A program made the position numbers and the translations under genes. From contig NZ_CP045809.1 in NCBI RefSeq assembly GCF_025273675.1, positions 806,001 to 870,000 of the forward strand: DNA of 64,000 nucleotides, read 5' to 3'. This document shows, one piece after another, positions 46,754 to 55,602 of the stretch. Each line of letters opens with the position of its first letter. Within the stretch, counting starts at the first letter, position 1. A model generated the notes under the pieces. The model saw nothing but the letters and a program-made list of their open reading frames with translations. It searched no databases and had not been told where the DNA came from. The stretch is from Gordonia pseudamarae (GTDB lineage Bacteria; Actinomycetota; Actinomycetes; Mycobacteriales; Mycobacteriaceae).

Positions 46754-47788
46754 TCAGGCCTCGCCGCGTTCCCACCGTTCGGTGAGCGCGGCCTCGGCAT
46801 CGTCGGTGAGGGTGCCGTACAACCGGAACCGGGCCATGCCGCCGTCGGGATAGATATCCAGCCGGGCCTCGGTCATCGGCCGGTCGAGGTCTATGACGAA
46901 CCGGTGCCGGGTGTCGGGCTGGAGCGTGGTGCGGGGCAACACCTCAAACCACTCGCCGTCCTCGCCGTCCCGGCCCCGGACCGTCGCGGCCCCGGGCGCG
47001 TTGCCGAGAAAATAGCTCGTGTCCAGTTCGACGAGGCCGGCGTGACTGCGGCCGGCCAGGCGTACCTGCACCCAGTCGTTGCCGGAGTCGCGGCGCCGCG
47101 AGGTCTCCCACCCCTCACCCATGGTGCGGGCGCGACCGGGCATCAGCAGATTGTTGGGGGAACTGTAGTACATGTTGGAACAGGCGGTGACCAGGCCGCC
47201 GTTCTCCAGAGCAGCCAGGTCGAAGTGTCCGTAGCGGAAGAACTTCGGGTCGGGTACACCGCGCCCGTGCACGCGGAACCGGGCCACGCCGCCGTCGGGA
47301 TGCATGGTGAGCCGCACATGTGTGAACCGTTCCTTGGCGTCCACCCGGAACGGGTTGCGGGTGTCGCCGTCGACGGCCGACTTCTCGACGACGGTCACCC
47401 AGTCCTCGCTCGCGGCGAGTTCGGCCCCCGACACGATTCCTTCGACGGCGATGGCGTCGACGGAGATGAACGGTGGATAGTTGCCCTTGAACCAGGAGGT
47501 GTCGACCACCACGCCGTACACCACACCGGGAGTGCCGAGCCGCACGATCGCCTGGTCGACGCCCGGTTCGCGCCGGCGGCGGGTCTCCCAGCCGTCGTAC
47601 ACCTGACCCTTGTGCCCGAAGGTGGCCGGCCGGTATTCGGCCGGCGGGGCGTTGAGCAGATTCTGGACCTCGGCGAACAGGTCGTCGTTGGTCCACACCA
47701 CCGCGCCTCCGAGATTTCGTAGCGCCAGGTCCGGCATCGACGTGAAGTGCGGGCGGGCGGCTGCGGGGGCGGGTGGGGAAGGTGTCAC
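46754..47788 (-). CDS. alc: allantoicase
   Basis: The 344-aa enzyme hydrolyses allantoate to ureidoglycolate and urea in purine breakdown. It shows the duplicated allantoicase jelly-roll. The first copy has GQVYDGWETRRRREPGVDQA and GVVVDTSWFKGNYPP; the second has GEGWETSRRRDSGNDWVQV and LVELDTSYFLGNAPG. Each copy ends in an HPDGGVARFRVHG/YPDGGMARFRLYG strand. GTG 47788 has AGGA 9 bases upstream; a later Met (MPDLALRN) is possible. No other ureide-pathway gene is in the window, so the rest of the pathway must be elsewhere. Terminators isolate it on both sides. Confidence 0.92.
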   Translation of the reverse strand: MTPSPPAPAAARPHFTSMPDLALRNLGGAVVWTNDDLFAEVQNLLNAPPAEYRPATFGHKGQVYDGWETRRRREPGVDQAIVRLGTPGVVYGVVVDTSWFKGNYPPFISVDAIAVEGIVSGAELAASEDWVTVVEKSAVDGDTRNPFRVDAKERFTHVRLTMHPDGGVARFRVHGRGVPDPKFFRYGHFDLAALENGGLVTACSNMYYSSPNNLLMPGRARTMGEGWETSRRRDSGNDWVQVRLAGRSHAGLVELDTSYFLGNAPGAATVRGRDGEDGEWFEVLPRTTLQPDTRHRFVIDLDRPMTEARLDIYPDGGMARFRLYGTLTDDAEAALTERWERGEA

Positions 47789-47880
47789 AACGGACGATCC
47801 TAATGCCGATGCCGCACCCTCGCCGGGGACGAGGAACTCGTCCCCGGCGCCGGTCTTCGGGGGCCGGGGAGGCGGGAGCA

Positions 47881-47933
47881 CGAAGGGCCCGGTGAGACGG
47901 GAATCCGACGTGCCCGTCTCACCGGACCCTTCG
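47881..47933. terminator. long hairpin upstream of the allantoicase gene, terminating ppa
   Basis: Twenty-one-base arms beginning CGAAGGG and ending CCCTTCG pair with a single mismatch over an 11-base loop. It begins 14 bases downstream of the ppa stop on the minus strand. Confidence 0.85.
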
Positions 47934-47946
47934 AAGCGACGAACTC

Positions 47947-48435
47947 TCAGTGACCTTCGGTCTTGGCGCGCTCGATGGCCTCGACGGCCACCTTCTCGGC
48001 CGCCTCGCGGCCGACCCAGCCGCCGGGGGTGACACTCTTGCCCGGCTCGAGGTCCTTGTAGTGCTCGAAGAAGTGCGAGATGGCGTTCAACTCGAACTCG
48101 TTGACGTCGCCGACGTCCTGGATGTGGTCCCAGCGCACGTCACCGGCGGGCACGGCGAGGAGCTTGTCGTCGCCGCCGGCCTCGTCGGTCATGGTGTACA
48201 TGGCCACGACACGGGCCTTGACCACGACGCCCGGATAGACGGATTCGGGGAGCAGGACCAGTACGTCGAGCGGATCGCCGTCCTCGCCGAGGGTGCCGTC
48301 GGCGTAGCCGTAGTCGGCGGGGTAGCCGAACGAGGTGTACAGGTAGCGGTCGAGGAAGACCTTGCCCGTCTCGTGGTCGACCTCGTACTTGTTGCGGCTG
48401 CCCTTGGGGATCTCGATGGTTACATCGAATTCCAC
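47947..48435 (-). CDS. ppa: inorganic pyrophosphatase
   Basis: The 162-aa family I enzyme splits pyrophosphate into two phosphates, driving biosynthetic reactions forward. It shows [17 protein letters not shown] at the start, the metal site [20 protein letters not shown] with its three aspartates, and the [20 protein letters not shown] segment typical of actinobacterial enzymes. Length matches the mycobacterial protein. It is divergent from dacB, as Rv3628 is from Rv3627c. The start ATG has GGAGG 8 bases ahead. Confidence 0.97.
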   Translation of the reverse strand: MEFDVTIEIPKGSRNKYEVDHETGKVFLDRYLYTSFGYPADYGYADGTLGEDGDPLDVLVLLPESVYPGVVVKARVVAMYTMTDEAGGDDKLLAVPAGDVRWDHIQDVGDVNEFELNAISHFFEHYKDLEPGKSVTPGGWVGREAAEKVAVEAIERAKTEGH

Positions 48436-48542
48436 GTTTCCTCCTGCGGTTGAGACTTGCGTGCGGGACTTCTGTCGCCCGCATGATCCGCCTAGAACGA
48501 TACTGTTAGACCTGTATCCCTGACGTCGGACCCGGAGGTTTT

Positions 48543-50006
48543 GTGCGCGACACCGTCAGCTCGCGTCCCAGGAGGACTCGGCGAATAGTCGTCTGGACGT
48601 TGCTGTCGCTGGTGATGGTCGCGGTCCTGGTCGCAGGCGCGGTCACCGTCTACGCCCAGCTCGGCGAGGACGAACTGCCGCCCGGGATTCCGCCGCGGCC
48701 GGCGGCGATCGTCGTCGACCCGCAGATCAGGCCGGTGTCGGCGGATGCGCCCACACCGTCGGCGGCGGGTGTGCGCAGGGCGATCGCCTCGTCGGTCACG
48801 GCGCCGGCGCTGGGCGAGTTCACCGGCCAGATCTCCGATCCGCGCACCGGCGAGGTGCTGTGGTCGCAGTCCCCCGACGAGCCGCGGGTGCCCGCATCCA
48901 ACGCCAAGGTGCTGACCGGTGCGGCGGCACTGCTCGGCCTGCCGCACGACAAACGCCTCACCACGCGGGTGCTGGCCGGGGCGGGCGGACAGCTGATCCT
49001 CCAGGGCGCCGGTGATCCGACATTGTCGGCGCAGCCGACCGGCGCGGCCACCTTCTACACCGATCCCGGCCGCATCGCCGAGCTGGCTGCGCAGATCAAG
49101 AAGTCCGGCGTCGACGTGTCATCGGTGGCGGTGGACACCTCGGCGTTCACCGGGCCCACCATGAACGGCAACTGGGCGCGCGCGGACATCGCCGGCGGCG
49201 ACATCACCCCGATCGAGGCGCTGATCGTCGACGGCGGCCGGGTCGCCGACCCGCTCGACGAGTTCTCCGCACGTACCCCCGACCCGGCGAAAGTGGCGGG
49301 CCGGGCGCTCGCCGAGGCACTCGGCGTCGACTTCGACGATGACGAGGGCATCACCGCGGGCACCGACGCGCAGACGGTGGCGTCGGTGCGCTCGGCGCCG
49401 CTGCAGACGCGGGTGGAGGACATGCTCCGGTTCAGCGACAACGTGCTCGCCGAAACCCTCGCCGTGGAATTGTCGGTGGCCCGCGGCGGCCCGGCCACCC
49501 TGGCGGCGGGCGCCGAAGCGGTGAAGGCGACACTCGCCGACGCCGGTTTCGACGTGGCCGGCGTGACGATGGACGACTCGTCGGGCCTGTCCTACGACAA
49601 CCGGGTGTCGGCCAAGATCCTGGACACGGTGATGTCGGCGGCCAGCGCCCCGGTGTCGTCGGGCCCGGCCACCACCTCCTCGGGGGAGTCGGTGGGTTCG
49701 GGCAGCGGTATCGGGGCGAGCGCTCAGACCCGCACCGCTCTGCGTCCGCTGCTCGACGGCCTGCCGATCGCGGCCGGTACCGGCACCCTCGCCGACCGGT
49801 TCGATCCGTCGACCAATCCGGGTGCGGGCTGGGCGCGGGCCAAGACCGGAACGTTGACGGGGGTCAGTTCGTTGACGGGGATAGTGCAAACCGTCGACGG
49901 CCGCGTCCTGTCGTATGCGCTGATCTCGGGCGGAACCTCTCCGGCCGATGCGAGACCGGCGCTCGACGCGGTGGTCGGAGACTTGAGGGAGTGCGGATGC
50001 CGATGA
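48543..50006 (+). CDS. dacB: D-alanyl-D-alanine carboxypeptidase/endopeptidase (PBP4/DacB type)
   Basis: The 487-aa protein has an N-terminal signal anchor ([20 protein letters not shown]) and the class C penicillin-binding-protein motifs: SxxK in [11 protein letters not shown], SxN in [14 protein letters not shown], and KTG in [13 protein letters not shown]. It trims peptidoglycan side chains outside the membrane. The inserted domain between SxxK and SxN ([14 protein letters not shown]) is typical of PBP4. The start GTG has GGAGG 4 bases ahead. Its stop overlaps the metalloprotease start (ATGA). It matches Rv3627c. Confidence 0.93.
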   Translation: MRDTVSSRPRRTRRIVVWTLLSLVMVAVLVAGAVTVYAQLGEDELPPGIPPRPAAIVVDPQIRPVSADAPTPSAAGVRRAIASSVTAPALGEFTGQISDPRTGEVLWSQSPDEPRVPASNAKVLTGAAALLGLPHDKRLTTRVLAGAGGQLILQGAGDPTLSAQPTGAATFYTDPGRIAELAAQIKKSGVDVSSVAVDTSAFTGPTMNGNWARADIAGGDITPIEALIVDGGRVADPLDEFSARTPDPAKVAGRALAEALGVDFDDDEGITAGTDAQTVASVRSAPLQTRVEDMLRFSDNVLAETLAVELSVARGGPATLAAGAEAVKATLADAGFDVAGVTMDDSSGLSYDNRVSAKILDTVMSAASAPVSSGPATTSSGESVGSGSGIGASAQTRTALRPLLDGLPIAAGTGTLADRFDPSTNPGAGWARAKTGTLTGVSSLTGIVQTVDGRVLSYALISGGTSPADARPALDAVVGDLRECGCR

Positions 50007-51190
50007 CCGAGAACACACACACAGACCCGACACCCGGCCATAGGCAGGAGTCGGGCGGGCAGGAGTCGGGCGCCGATCGTATCGACTGGTCGGTCGCCGC
50101 CGGTATCGGCAAACGGCTGTCGCGTCCGGGACCCACGATCACCGAGTACACGCGGGAGGCGGCCTACGCGGAGCTGCTCGACGCCGCGACCCGCGCCGAG
50201 GCGCCGGTCCGGGAGGTGACCGGCCTGGCCGACGGCCTGCGTATTCCCACAACCCGGGTGCTCGACCGCAACGAATGGGTCGACGCCGCCGCCCGCTCCA
50301 TGCAGTCCATGCTCGGTACCGAGCCGGGGACGTCGTCGGAGGAGGTGCCCTCGACGCCGGTCGGGCCGGCCCCGTCGCCGCCCGGTGGTCTCACCGCGAT
50401 CCCCGGCAGATTCTGGCGGTCCTCGGTCGCCACGCTGGAGAAGGTTCCCGGCACGGTCGGCGGTGCCCAGGCGGGCGCGCTGCTGGCGTTCCTGTCGTCG
50501 GCGATCCTCGGCCAGTACGACCCGTTCACCCCCGACCCGGACACCGGGGAACCGGGGGTGCTGATGGTGGTGGCACCCAACATCATCACCGTCGAACGCA
50601 ACCTCAAGGTGGTGCCGTCGGACTTCCGGCTGTGGGTGTGCCTGCACGAGGTGACCCACCGGGTGCAGTTCTCGGCCAATCCGTGGCTTCGGCAGTACAT
50701 GACCGACAACATCGAGGTGCTCACCTCCGATGCGGGGGAGTCGGTGTCGGAGGTGGTCAGCCGCATCACCGAGGCGGTCCGCAGTGACAAGCCCCGTGAG
50801 AAGGGCGTCGTGGGTGCGATGCAGTTGATGCAGTCGCCGGAGCAGTACGAGGCGTTCAACCGGATGATGATGCTCGGCACCCTGCTGGAGGGGCATGCCG
50901 ATCATGTGATGGATGCGGTGGGCCCGGCACACGTGCCGACGGTCGCGGCCATCCGCAAGGCGTTCGACGGCCGTCGCGCCGCCCGGCAGAGTCCACTGCA
51001 ACGCATCTTCCGGGCACTGATCGGCATGGACGCCAAGCTGGCCCAATACGTGCGGGGCAAGGCGTTCGTCGACGAAGTGGTGGCGGCCGTCGGCATGGAA
51101 CGGTTCAACACCATCTGGAGCTCCCCCGAGACGATGCCGTTGCCCGCCGAGATCACCGAGCCGACATTGTGGATCGAACGGGTGCTGTAA
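50003..51190 (+). CDS. zinc-dependent metalloprotease family protein (Rv3626c-like)
   Basis: The 395-aa cytoplasmic protein has a zincin HExxH motif in VCLHEVTHRVQFSANPWL and a conserved downstream EGHADHVMDA that can supply the third ligand. The family (often listed as coenzyme F420 biosynthesis-associated or DUF2342) is found throughout actinobacteria, and its substrate is not established. ATG 50003 overlaps the dacB stop; ATG 49997 and GTG 49991 in the same frame are alternatives. Its last 22 bases overlap tilS, so dacB, the protease and tilS form one unit. Confidence 0.88.
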   Translation: MTENTHTDPTPGHRQESGGQESGADRIDWSVAAGIGKRLSRPGPTITEYTREAAYAELLDAATRAEAPVREVTGLADGLRIPTTRVLDRNEWVDAAARSMQSMLGTEPGTSSEEVPSTPVGPAPSPPGGLTAIPGRFWRSSVATLEKVPGTVGGAQAGALLAFLSSAILGQYDPFTPDPDTGEPGVLMVVAPNIITVERNLKVVPSDFRLWVCLHEVTHRVQFSANPWLRQYMTDNIEVLTSDAGESVSEVVSRITEAVRSDKPREKGVVGAMQLMQSPEQYEAFNRMMMLGTLLEGHADHVMDAVGPAHVPTVAAIRKAFDGRRAARQSPLQRIFRALIGMDAKLAQYVRGKAFVDEVVAAVGMERFNTIWSSPETMPLPAEITEPTLWIERVL

Positions 51191-52287
51191 CCGCGGCCGT
51201 AGCCGCCTTCGTCCGACTCCATCTCGGTCCGCCCCGTCCACCGGTGTCGTCCTCGCCGGTTGAGGCGCGAGGAGCGCAAGCGACGAGCCTCGAAACCCCG
51301 CACGACAACAACGTCCGCCCACCCGGCGCCGACACCCGCACGCCCGCACCGGCGACCACGGCGGTCTGCGTGGCCCTCTCCGGCGGCCCCGACTCACTGG
51401 CATTGCTGGCCTGTGCGGTGCGCGCAGGTCTGTCGGCGCACGCGATCGTCGTCGACCACGCGCTGCAGCCGGGGTCGGCAGACATCGCGCGCCGTGCCGC
51501 CGATCAGGCGATCGAGCTGGGCGCCGGCGCCGAGGTGGTCACGGTGACCGTCGACGGCCGGGGCGGCCTGGAGTCGGCCGCACGTACGGCCCGCTACGCC
51601 GCCCTCGATCGGGCCCGCGCCGGCCGTCCGGTCCTGCTCGGTCACACGATGGACGATCAGGCCGAGACGGTCCTGCTGGGTCTGGCGCGCGGTTCGGGCG
51701 CGCGTTCGTTGGCGGGGATGCGGGTGTGGAACGCCCCGTGGGGCCGGCCGTTGCTCGGCGTCCGCCGGGCCGACACGATCGGCGTCTGCGCCGAATTGGG
51801 CCTGACCCCGTTCGACGATCCACACAACAGCGACCCCCGGTTCACCCGGGTGCGTCTGCGCCGCGAGGCCCTGCCGCTGCTCGACGACATCCTGCACGGC
51901 GTGACCCCGGCCCTGGCCCGGACCGCCATGTCGTTGCGGGAGGACAACGACACCCTCGACGCGCTCGCCGCCACCGCCTACGCCGCCCTGGTCGGGCCCG
52001 ACCCGCGCGCGGCGGACCCCGGGCCCGCCGCGGGGTCTCCGGTTCCTGTCCCTGTCGAGGCGTTGGCGGCGCACCCGCCCGCGATCCGCCGTCGTGTCAT
52101 CCGGCTGTGGTTGCACGGGTGTGGTGTCACCGATCCGACGCGGCCGGTGATCGGGGCGGTCGACGCACTGGTCGCCGACTGGCACGGTCAGGGTGGGGTC
52201 GCGATCGGCGGAGACCCCGACTATCGCCTGGAGGCGATCCGCACCCGCGGAGTTCTCACCGTGCGCCGCACCCCCCGCCGGGGTTGA
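51169..52287 (+). CDS. tilS: tRNA(Ile)-lysidine synthase
   Basis: The 372-aa enzyme attaches lysine to C34 of the isoleucine CAU tRNA so that it reads AUA. The PP-loop ATP motif is VALSGGPDSLAL. Next come GHTMDDQAETVLLGLARGSG and RPLLGVRRADTIGVCAELGL, both diagnostic of TilS, and a shortened C-terminal domain. The start is GTG 51169, inside the preceding gene; no later start keeps the family's N-terminal helix. About 50 low-complexity residues separate that helix from the PP-loop, which is somewhat long. It corresponds to Rv3625c. A strong hairpin lies downstream. Confidence 0.93.
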   Translation: MDRTGAVTAAVAAFVRLHLGPPRPPVSSSPVEARGAQATSLETPHDNNVRPPGADTRTPAPATTAVCVALSGGPDSLALLACAVRAGLSAHAIVVDHALQPGSADIARRAADQAIELGAGAEVVTVTVDGRGGLESAARTARYAALDRARAGRPVLLGHTMDDQAETVLLGLARGSGARSLAGMRVWNAPWGRPLLGVRRADTIGVCAELGLTPFDDPHNSDPRFTRVRLRREALPLLDDILHGVTPALARTAMSLREDNDTLDALAATAYAALVGPDPRAADPGPAAGSPVPVPVEALAAHPPAIRRRVIRLWLHGCGVTDPTRPVIGAVDALVADWHGQGGVAIGGDPDYRLEAIRTRGVLTVRRTPRRG

Positions 52288-52378
52288 GGTGTGCGCAGCC
52301 GTCGCCGACGGGCCTTCCCTGTCCCGGGGGCCGATACATCCCCGACCCGTACCTGGGACAAGCCATTCCTGAGCCAAA

Positions 52379-52423
52379 AATGTCGGCAACCGCGACTCGG
52401 CAGGAGTCACGGTTGCCGACATT
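52379..52423. terminator. bidirectional terminator with T-tract on the minus strand
   Basis: AATGTCGGCAACCG and CGGTTGCCGACATT pair, and the stem continues with GACTC/GAGTC after one mismatch. AAAAA precedes the left arm, so minus-strand transcripts get a U-run. It lies between tilS and the convergent secreted-protein gene. Confidence 0.88.
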
Positions 52424-52462
52424 CCGGTCGGTGCGGAGGGTCCGTTCAGGACATCCGTGCGG

Positions 52463-53179
52463 TCAGTTCTTCTTCTTGCCCGGGGGGGTGAACGGCGCGC
52501 TGATTGTCTGGAAGTAGCGGATACCCGCCACGACCACCGAGCCGCCGCCGCCGAGGATGGTCCCCGCGATGCCGCCGAGCGCGACACCGGCGGTCAGCGC
52601 CGGAACACAGGCGACGATCGTGGCACAACCGACGACGCCGATCAGTCCGACGCCGATGATGACACCGATCACCGCGAAGACGATGGAGGTGATGGTCATG
52701 CCGGCCGCGACCTCGGAGTTGAAGCGTTTGAGCGCCGCGTCGTCACGATCCTTGCGCGTCTGGTATCCGCCGGACGCGTAGTTCTGGGCGTACTTGCGTG
52801 CGGTCCCGACCTGCTTGGCGTCGGCGGGCGCTGAGCGGGCCAGATCTTTGATCGGGACGAGCGCCACCCGATTCGAGCTGTACGTGACCAGGTCGATGGG
52901 GAACTGCTTGTCCTCGAGCGAGTAGGTCAGCGGCATCGCCCACACCGCTTTGCCCGCGTTGTTGCGGATGCTGACGATGGTGCCGTCACGGGTGATGGAA
53001 CCCCCGGTCACCGACAGCAGAACCTTGTTGCCGTCCCGGGAGATCTCGTACTTCACCGGGTTGTTCGCGGGTGCGGCGCCGGCCGCCCCGCCGCTGAGGA
53101 GAGCCGTCGTCACCGCCAGCACCGCGATGACCGCCGCGGTGAGCAGCCGGGTGATGGTCTGTCTGGAAAGAATGGACAT
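52463..53179 (-). CDS. secreted protein of unknown function, paralogue A
   Basis: The 238-aa product has a signal peptide (ITRLLTAAVIAVLAVTTALL, cleavage after AGA). A ~75-residue beta-rich domain follows (EISRDGNKVLLSVTGGSITR, then AGKAVWAMPLTYSLEDKQFP), then a linker (QTRKDRDDAALKRFNSEVAA) and a ~75-residue Gly/Ala-rich hydrophobic segment with two or three likely helices. It closes with RYFQTISAPFTPPGKKKN. The same plan, with clear residue matches, is repeated in the neighbouring gene. I have seen such proteins annotated only as domains of unknown function (DUF8020-like) in Gordonia, Rhodococcus and Nocardia. Glycine-zipper membrane insertion is inference. Confidence 0.8.
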   Translation of the reverse strand: MSILSRQTITRLLTAAVIAVLAVTTALLSGGAAGAAPANNPVKYEISRDGNKVLLSVTGGSITRDGTIVSIRNNAGKAVWAMPLTYSLEDKQFPIDLVTYSSNRVALVPIKDLARSAPADAKQVGTARKYAQNYASGGYQTRKDRDDAALKRFNSEVAAGMTITSIVFAVIGVIIGVGLIGVVGCATIVACVPALTAGVALGGIAGTILGGGGSVVVAGIRYFQTISAPFTPPGKKKN

Positions 53180-53564
53180 TGTGTGAATCGCTTTCTCTGG
53201 GCGGGGGCTGGCCGCCGTATGAGGTGGATCGGTCTGCTCGGAGCCGCGAGACAGGACCGGTATTTGTACTGAAGGAGCGTCTTCGCAATGCCAAATCGGC
53301 CCCCTGTTAAGCCAGTGTTTCATCTGGGTGTGACAAAAATGTGGGGAAAAGGTCCCATAGCTGTGAAGTGGTCGAGAAATCACCCGAATGGCGGACATTA
53401 TTTCTCGCGGTAGAAATAGTGGCACGGGGAACGCCGTTCGGACTCGGCGATCGAGTGCTGATCCCCGGTGTGGCAGCGGAAGCGCGCACTACAACAATCC
53501 CGTCGACGATGAACGTCGACGGGATTGGGTGGCAATCGGTCGTGCCGGGATTCCGGCCGTTGAA
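53180..53564. other. gap between the two paralogous secreted-protein genes
   Basis: About 385 bases hold the promoter of paralogue A and one terminator for paralogue B (53495-53527). No frame here looks coding. Confidence 0.5.
53495..53527 (-). terminator. terminator after paralogue B
   Basis: CAATCCCGTCGACG pairs perfectly with CGTCGACGGGATTG across an ATGAA loop, 38 bases downstream of the paralogue B stop. Confidence 0.85.
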
Positions 53565-54284
53565 CTACTTCGGGCAGGTGTCGGCCTTGAACGGGGTGTT
53601 CAGGGTGGTGAAGTAGCGGCTTGCGGCATACATGAGTGTCGGGCCACCGGCGACGATGGTGCCGATGATGCCGCCGACGGGCGCACCGACTGTGATCCCG
53701 ATACCGGCGAATGCCAGACCGACGATCGCGCCGATTGCGGTGCCGACGAAGCCGCCGATAGCGGTGGCGGTACCGAGCTGGCTGGTCACGCGGCTCAGCG
53801 CGGCGTCGTCACGCTCCTGGCGCGACTTGTAGCCGTCCTTGTCGGTCTTGTCCTTGGCGCAGGCCGTGCTCTTCTTCTTGGCGTAGTCCCGTTCGGCGAC
53901 GAGTTTGGAGGCCTTGAAGGTCCGCGTGCTGACCGGCGTGGCCAGCGTCTTGTCGGTGGACGGCGTCAGGGTGGCGTCGTACTTGGTGCGGTGTGTGATG
54001 CCGATGGGGAACTGCAGCTTGTCCACCGCGTAGGACAGCGGCGCGGTCCACACCTTGCGGCCCGCGGTGTCGTTGATGGCGACCCAGCCGTCCTCGCTGG
54101 TGATGGTGCCGTTGCCGACGTGAAGTTTGATGGAGTCCCCGGCGCGCCAGATCTTGTAGCTGACCGGATCGGCCGGAGCCGCCGCCGCGCCGCCGCTGCC
54201 GATGAACGCGGTGGTCATGGCGAAGATCGCCAGTACCATTGCGGTGGTGATGCGCACCGGGGTGCGCACGCTCGGGTTCTGCAT
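53565..54284 (-). CDS. secreted protein of unknown function, paralogue B
   Basis: The 239-aa product parallels paralogue A throughout. It has a signal peptide (VRITTAMVLAIFAMTTAFIG, cleavage after AAA), a beta domain (IWRAGDSIKLHVGNGTITSE, AGRKVWTAPLSYAVDKLQFP), the linker KSRQERDDAALSRVTSQLG, a glycine-zipper hydrophobic region (GGFVGTAIGAIVGLAFAGIG) and a final SRYFTTLNTPFKADTCPK. It has two cysteines that A lacks (STACAK, DTCPK). The start ATG 54284 has AGAAGG 10 bases ahead; ATG 54311 is possible. Each paralogue has its own terminator and upstream region, so they are separately transcribed. A four-copy 19-bp repeat lies upstream. Confidence 0.8.
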   Translation of the reverse strand: MQNPSVRTPVRITTAMVLAIFAMTTAFIGSGGAAAAPADPVSYKIWRAGDSIKLHVGNGTITSEDGWVAINDTAGRKVWTAPLSYAVDKLQFPIGITHRTKYDATLTPSTDKTLATPVSTRTFKASKLVAERDYAKKKSTACAKDKTDKDGYKSRQERDDAALSRVTSQLGTATAIGGFVGTAIGAIVGLAFAGIGITVGAPVGGIIGTIVAGGPTLMYAASRYFTTLNTPFKADTCPK

Positions 54285-54395
54285 ACGGGTACTGCCTTCT
54301 GTCGTGGACATTGCTGTCTCGTCGCCTTGCACGATGTGGTTCGACGATGCGGGCTGTCTCGATCACACGACAATCGGAGACAATCCGATCGGGCC

Positions 54396-54471
54396 GTGAC
54401 ACCGTCATCAGGCGGTGGCACCATCATCAGGCGGTGGCACCATCATCAGGTAGTGACACCATCATCGGACA
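54396..54471. repeat. four contiguous 19-bp direct repeats (iteron-like)
   Basis: Units of the form GTGRCACCRTCATCAGGCG start at 54396, 54415, 54434 and 54453, with 1-4 changes between copies. They are 112-187 bases before the paralogue B start codon. A 19-bp period puts successive copies on nearly the same helix face after two turns, which suits cooperative protein binding. Confidence 0.85.
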
Positions 54472-54566
54472 GTGCGACGCACCTTACAAATTCACATCGT
54501 TCTTGGTGTCCGATGTTTACAGAAGGTACCGATAAGCACGCCCAATCGTTACCGTTACGTGATAAA

Positions 54567-54582
54567 AACCATCCAGATGGTT
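54567..54582. promoter_or_regulatory. AACCATC-CA-GATGGTT palindrome with adjoining TTGACA
   Basis: A perfect 7-2-7 inverted repeat lies in an AT-rich patch and overlaps TTGACA (54581-54586), a good -35 hexamer reading toward hpt. No matching -10 is evident. The shape fits TetR-type operators. Confidence 0.45.
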
Positions 54583-54802
54583 GACAGAAGGCCCACAGAG
54601 TTGGGGGCAGTGACGGCGGGTGCGAAATGGTGCGAGCGGCTAAGTATCGCACCGTCGGGTGGGGGTTGTACGGGGTTGGCGGCGGCGGTGTTCCGACGTC
54701 GAAGTCCGGCGAACCGGCTATATGCCGGTGACGGTTGTCCACATCGGCGGCGCCCCGGATGTCCGACTACCGGACCCGCGCCGGCCATGACAAGCTGAAC
54801 GG

Positions 54803-55411
54803 GTGCAGCCCGATGACTTGCAGCCCAGCAGCCCCGACCTCACCGGCCCCGACGGTCGCGATCCCTACGGCGACGACATCGAGGCGATCCTCATCACCGA
54901 GGAGCAGATCCGGCAACGCACCCGCGAACTGGCCGAGTCGGTGGCCGCCCGCTACGCCGACACCGAGGACGACCTGCTGCTGATCGGCGTTCTCAAGGGC
55001 GCGATCATGTTCATGACCGACTTCGCCCGCGTCCTGCCCATTCCGTCGCAGATGGAGTTCATGGCCGTCAGCAGCTACGGCTCGTCCACCTCGTCGTCGG
55101 GGGTGGTGCGCATTCTCAAGGACCTCGACCGCGACATCGCCGACCGAGACGTGCTGATCGTCGAGGACATCATCGACTCGGGCCTGACCCTGTCGTGGTT
55201 GATGCGCAACCTGTCCACCCGTAACCCGCGCACCCTGGAAGTGTGCACGTTGCTGCGCAAACCCGACGCGGTCAGGTCGCCCATCGACGTCGCGGACATC
55301 GGATTCGACATCCCCAACGAGTTCGTCGTCGGCTACGGCCTCGACTACGCCGAACGCTACCGTGACCTGCCGTACATCGGCCGTCTCAAGCCCAGCGTCT
55401 ACGAGCACTGA
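54803..55411 (+). CDS. hpt: hypoxanthine-guanine phosphoribosyltransferase
   Basis: The 202-aa enzyme salvages hypoxanthine and guanine to IMP and GMP with PRPP. The PRPP-binding loop is [37 protein letters not shown] and the flexible-loop [19 protein letters not shown] are typical, and [18 protein letters not shown] ends the core. It corresponds to Rv3624c, between tilS and ftsH in order. The start is GTG 54803. The two secreted-protein genes interrupt the tilS-hpt neighbourhood here. Confidence 0.95.
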   Translation: MQPDDLQPSSPDLTGPDGRDPYGDDIEAILITEEQIRQRTRELAESVAARYADTEDDLLLIGVLKGAIMFMTDFARVLPIPSQMEFMAVSSYGSSTSSSGVVRILKDLDRDIADRDVLIVEDIIDSGLTLSWLMRNLSTRNPRTLEVCTLLRKPDAVRSPIDVADIGFDIPNEFVVGYGLDYAERYRDLPYIGRLKPSVYEH

Positions 55412-55602
55412 CGAGCCGGGAACGGTTTTCCTTCGCCGCACGTTCACCGGTAGCCTGGGTCAATAGCCCTCGCCCGCGTCTGCGTGCGCTCACCTGAAGC
55501 ATGCACGCCGCCGGCGATGTGGGGTGGTCGCGACGCGGCCGGGAGAAGTCGACGGGAAGGACAGCGGGAGCGGCTCGACACGCCGCACCCCACCAACAGC
55601 GA

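Larger units (their letters stand above)
54285..54802. other. long regulatory gap between paralogue B and hpt
   Basis: About 520 bases contain four 19-bp direct repeats, an unusually AT-rich stretch (about 54470-54600) and a perfect palindrome followed by TTGACA. No convincing gene is present on either strand. Confidence 0.55.

Noticed and set aside
54396..54471. CRISPR array
   Set aside because: The four repeats are 19 bp and contiguous with no spacers, and no cas gene is present.
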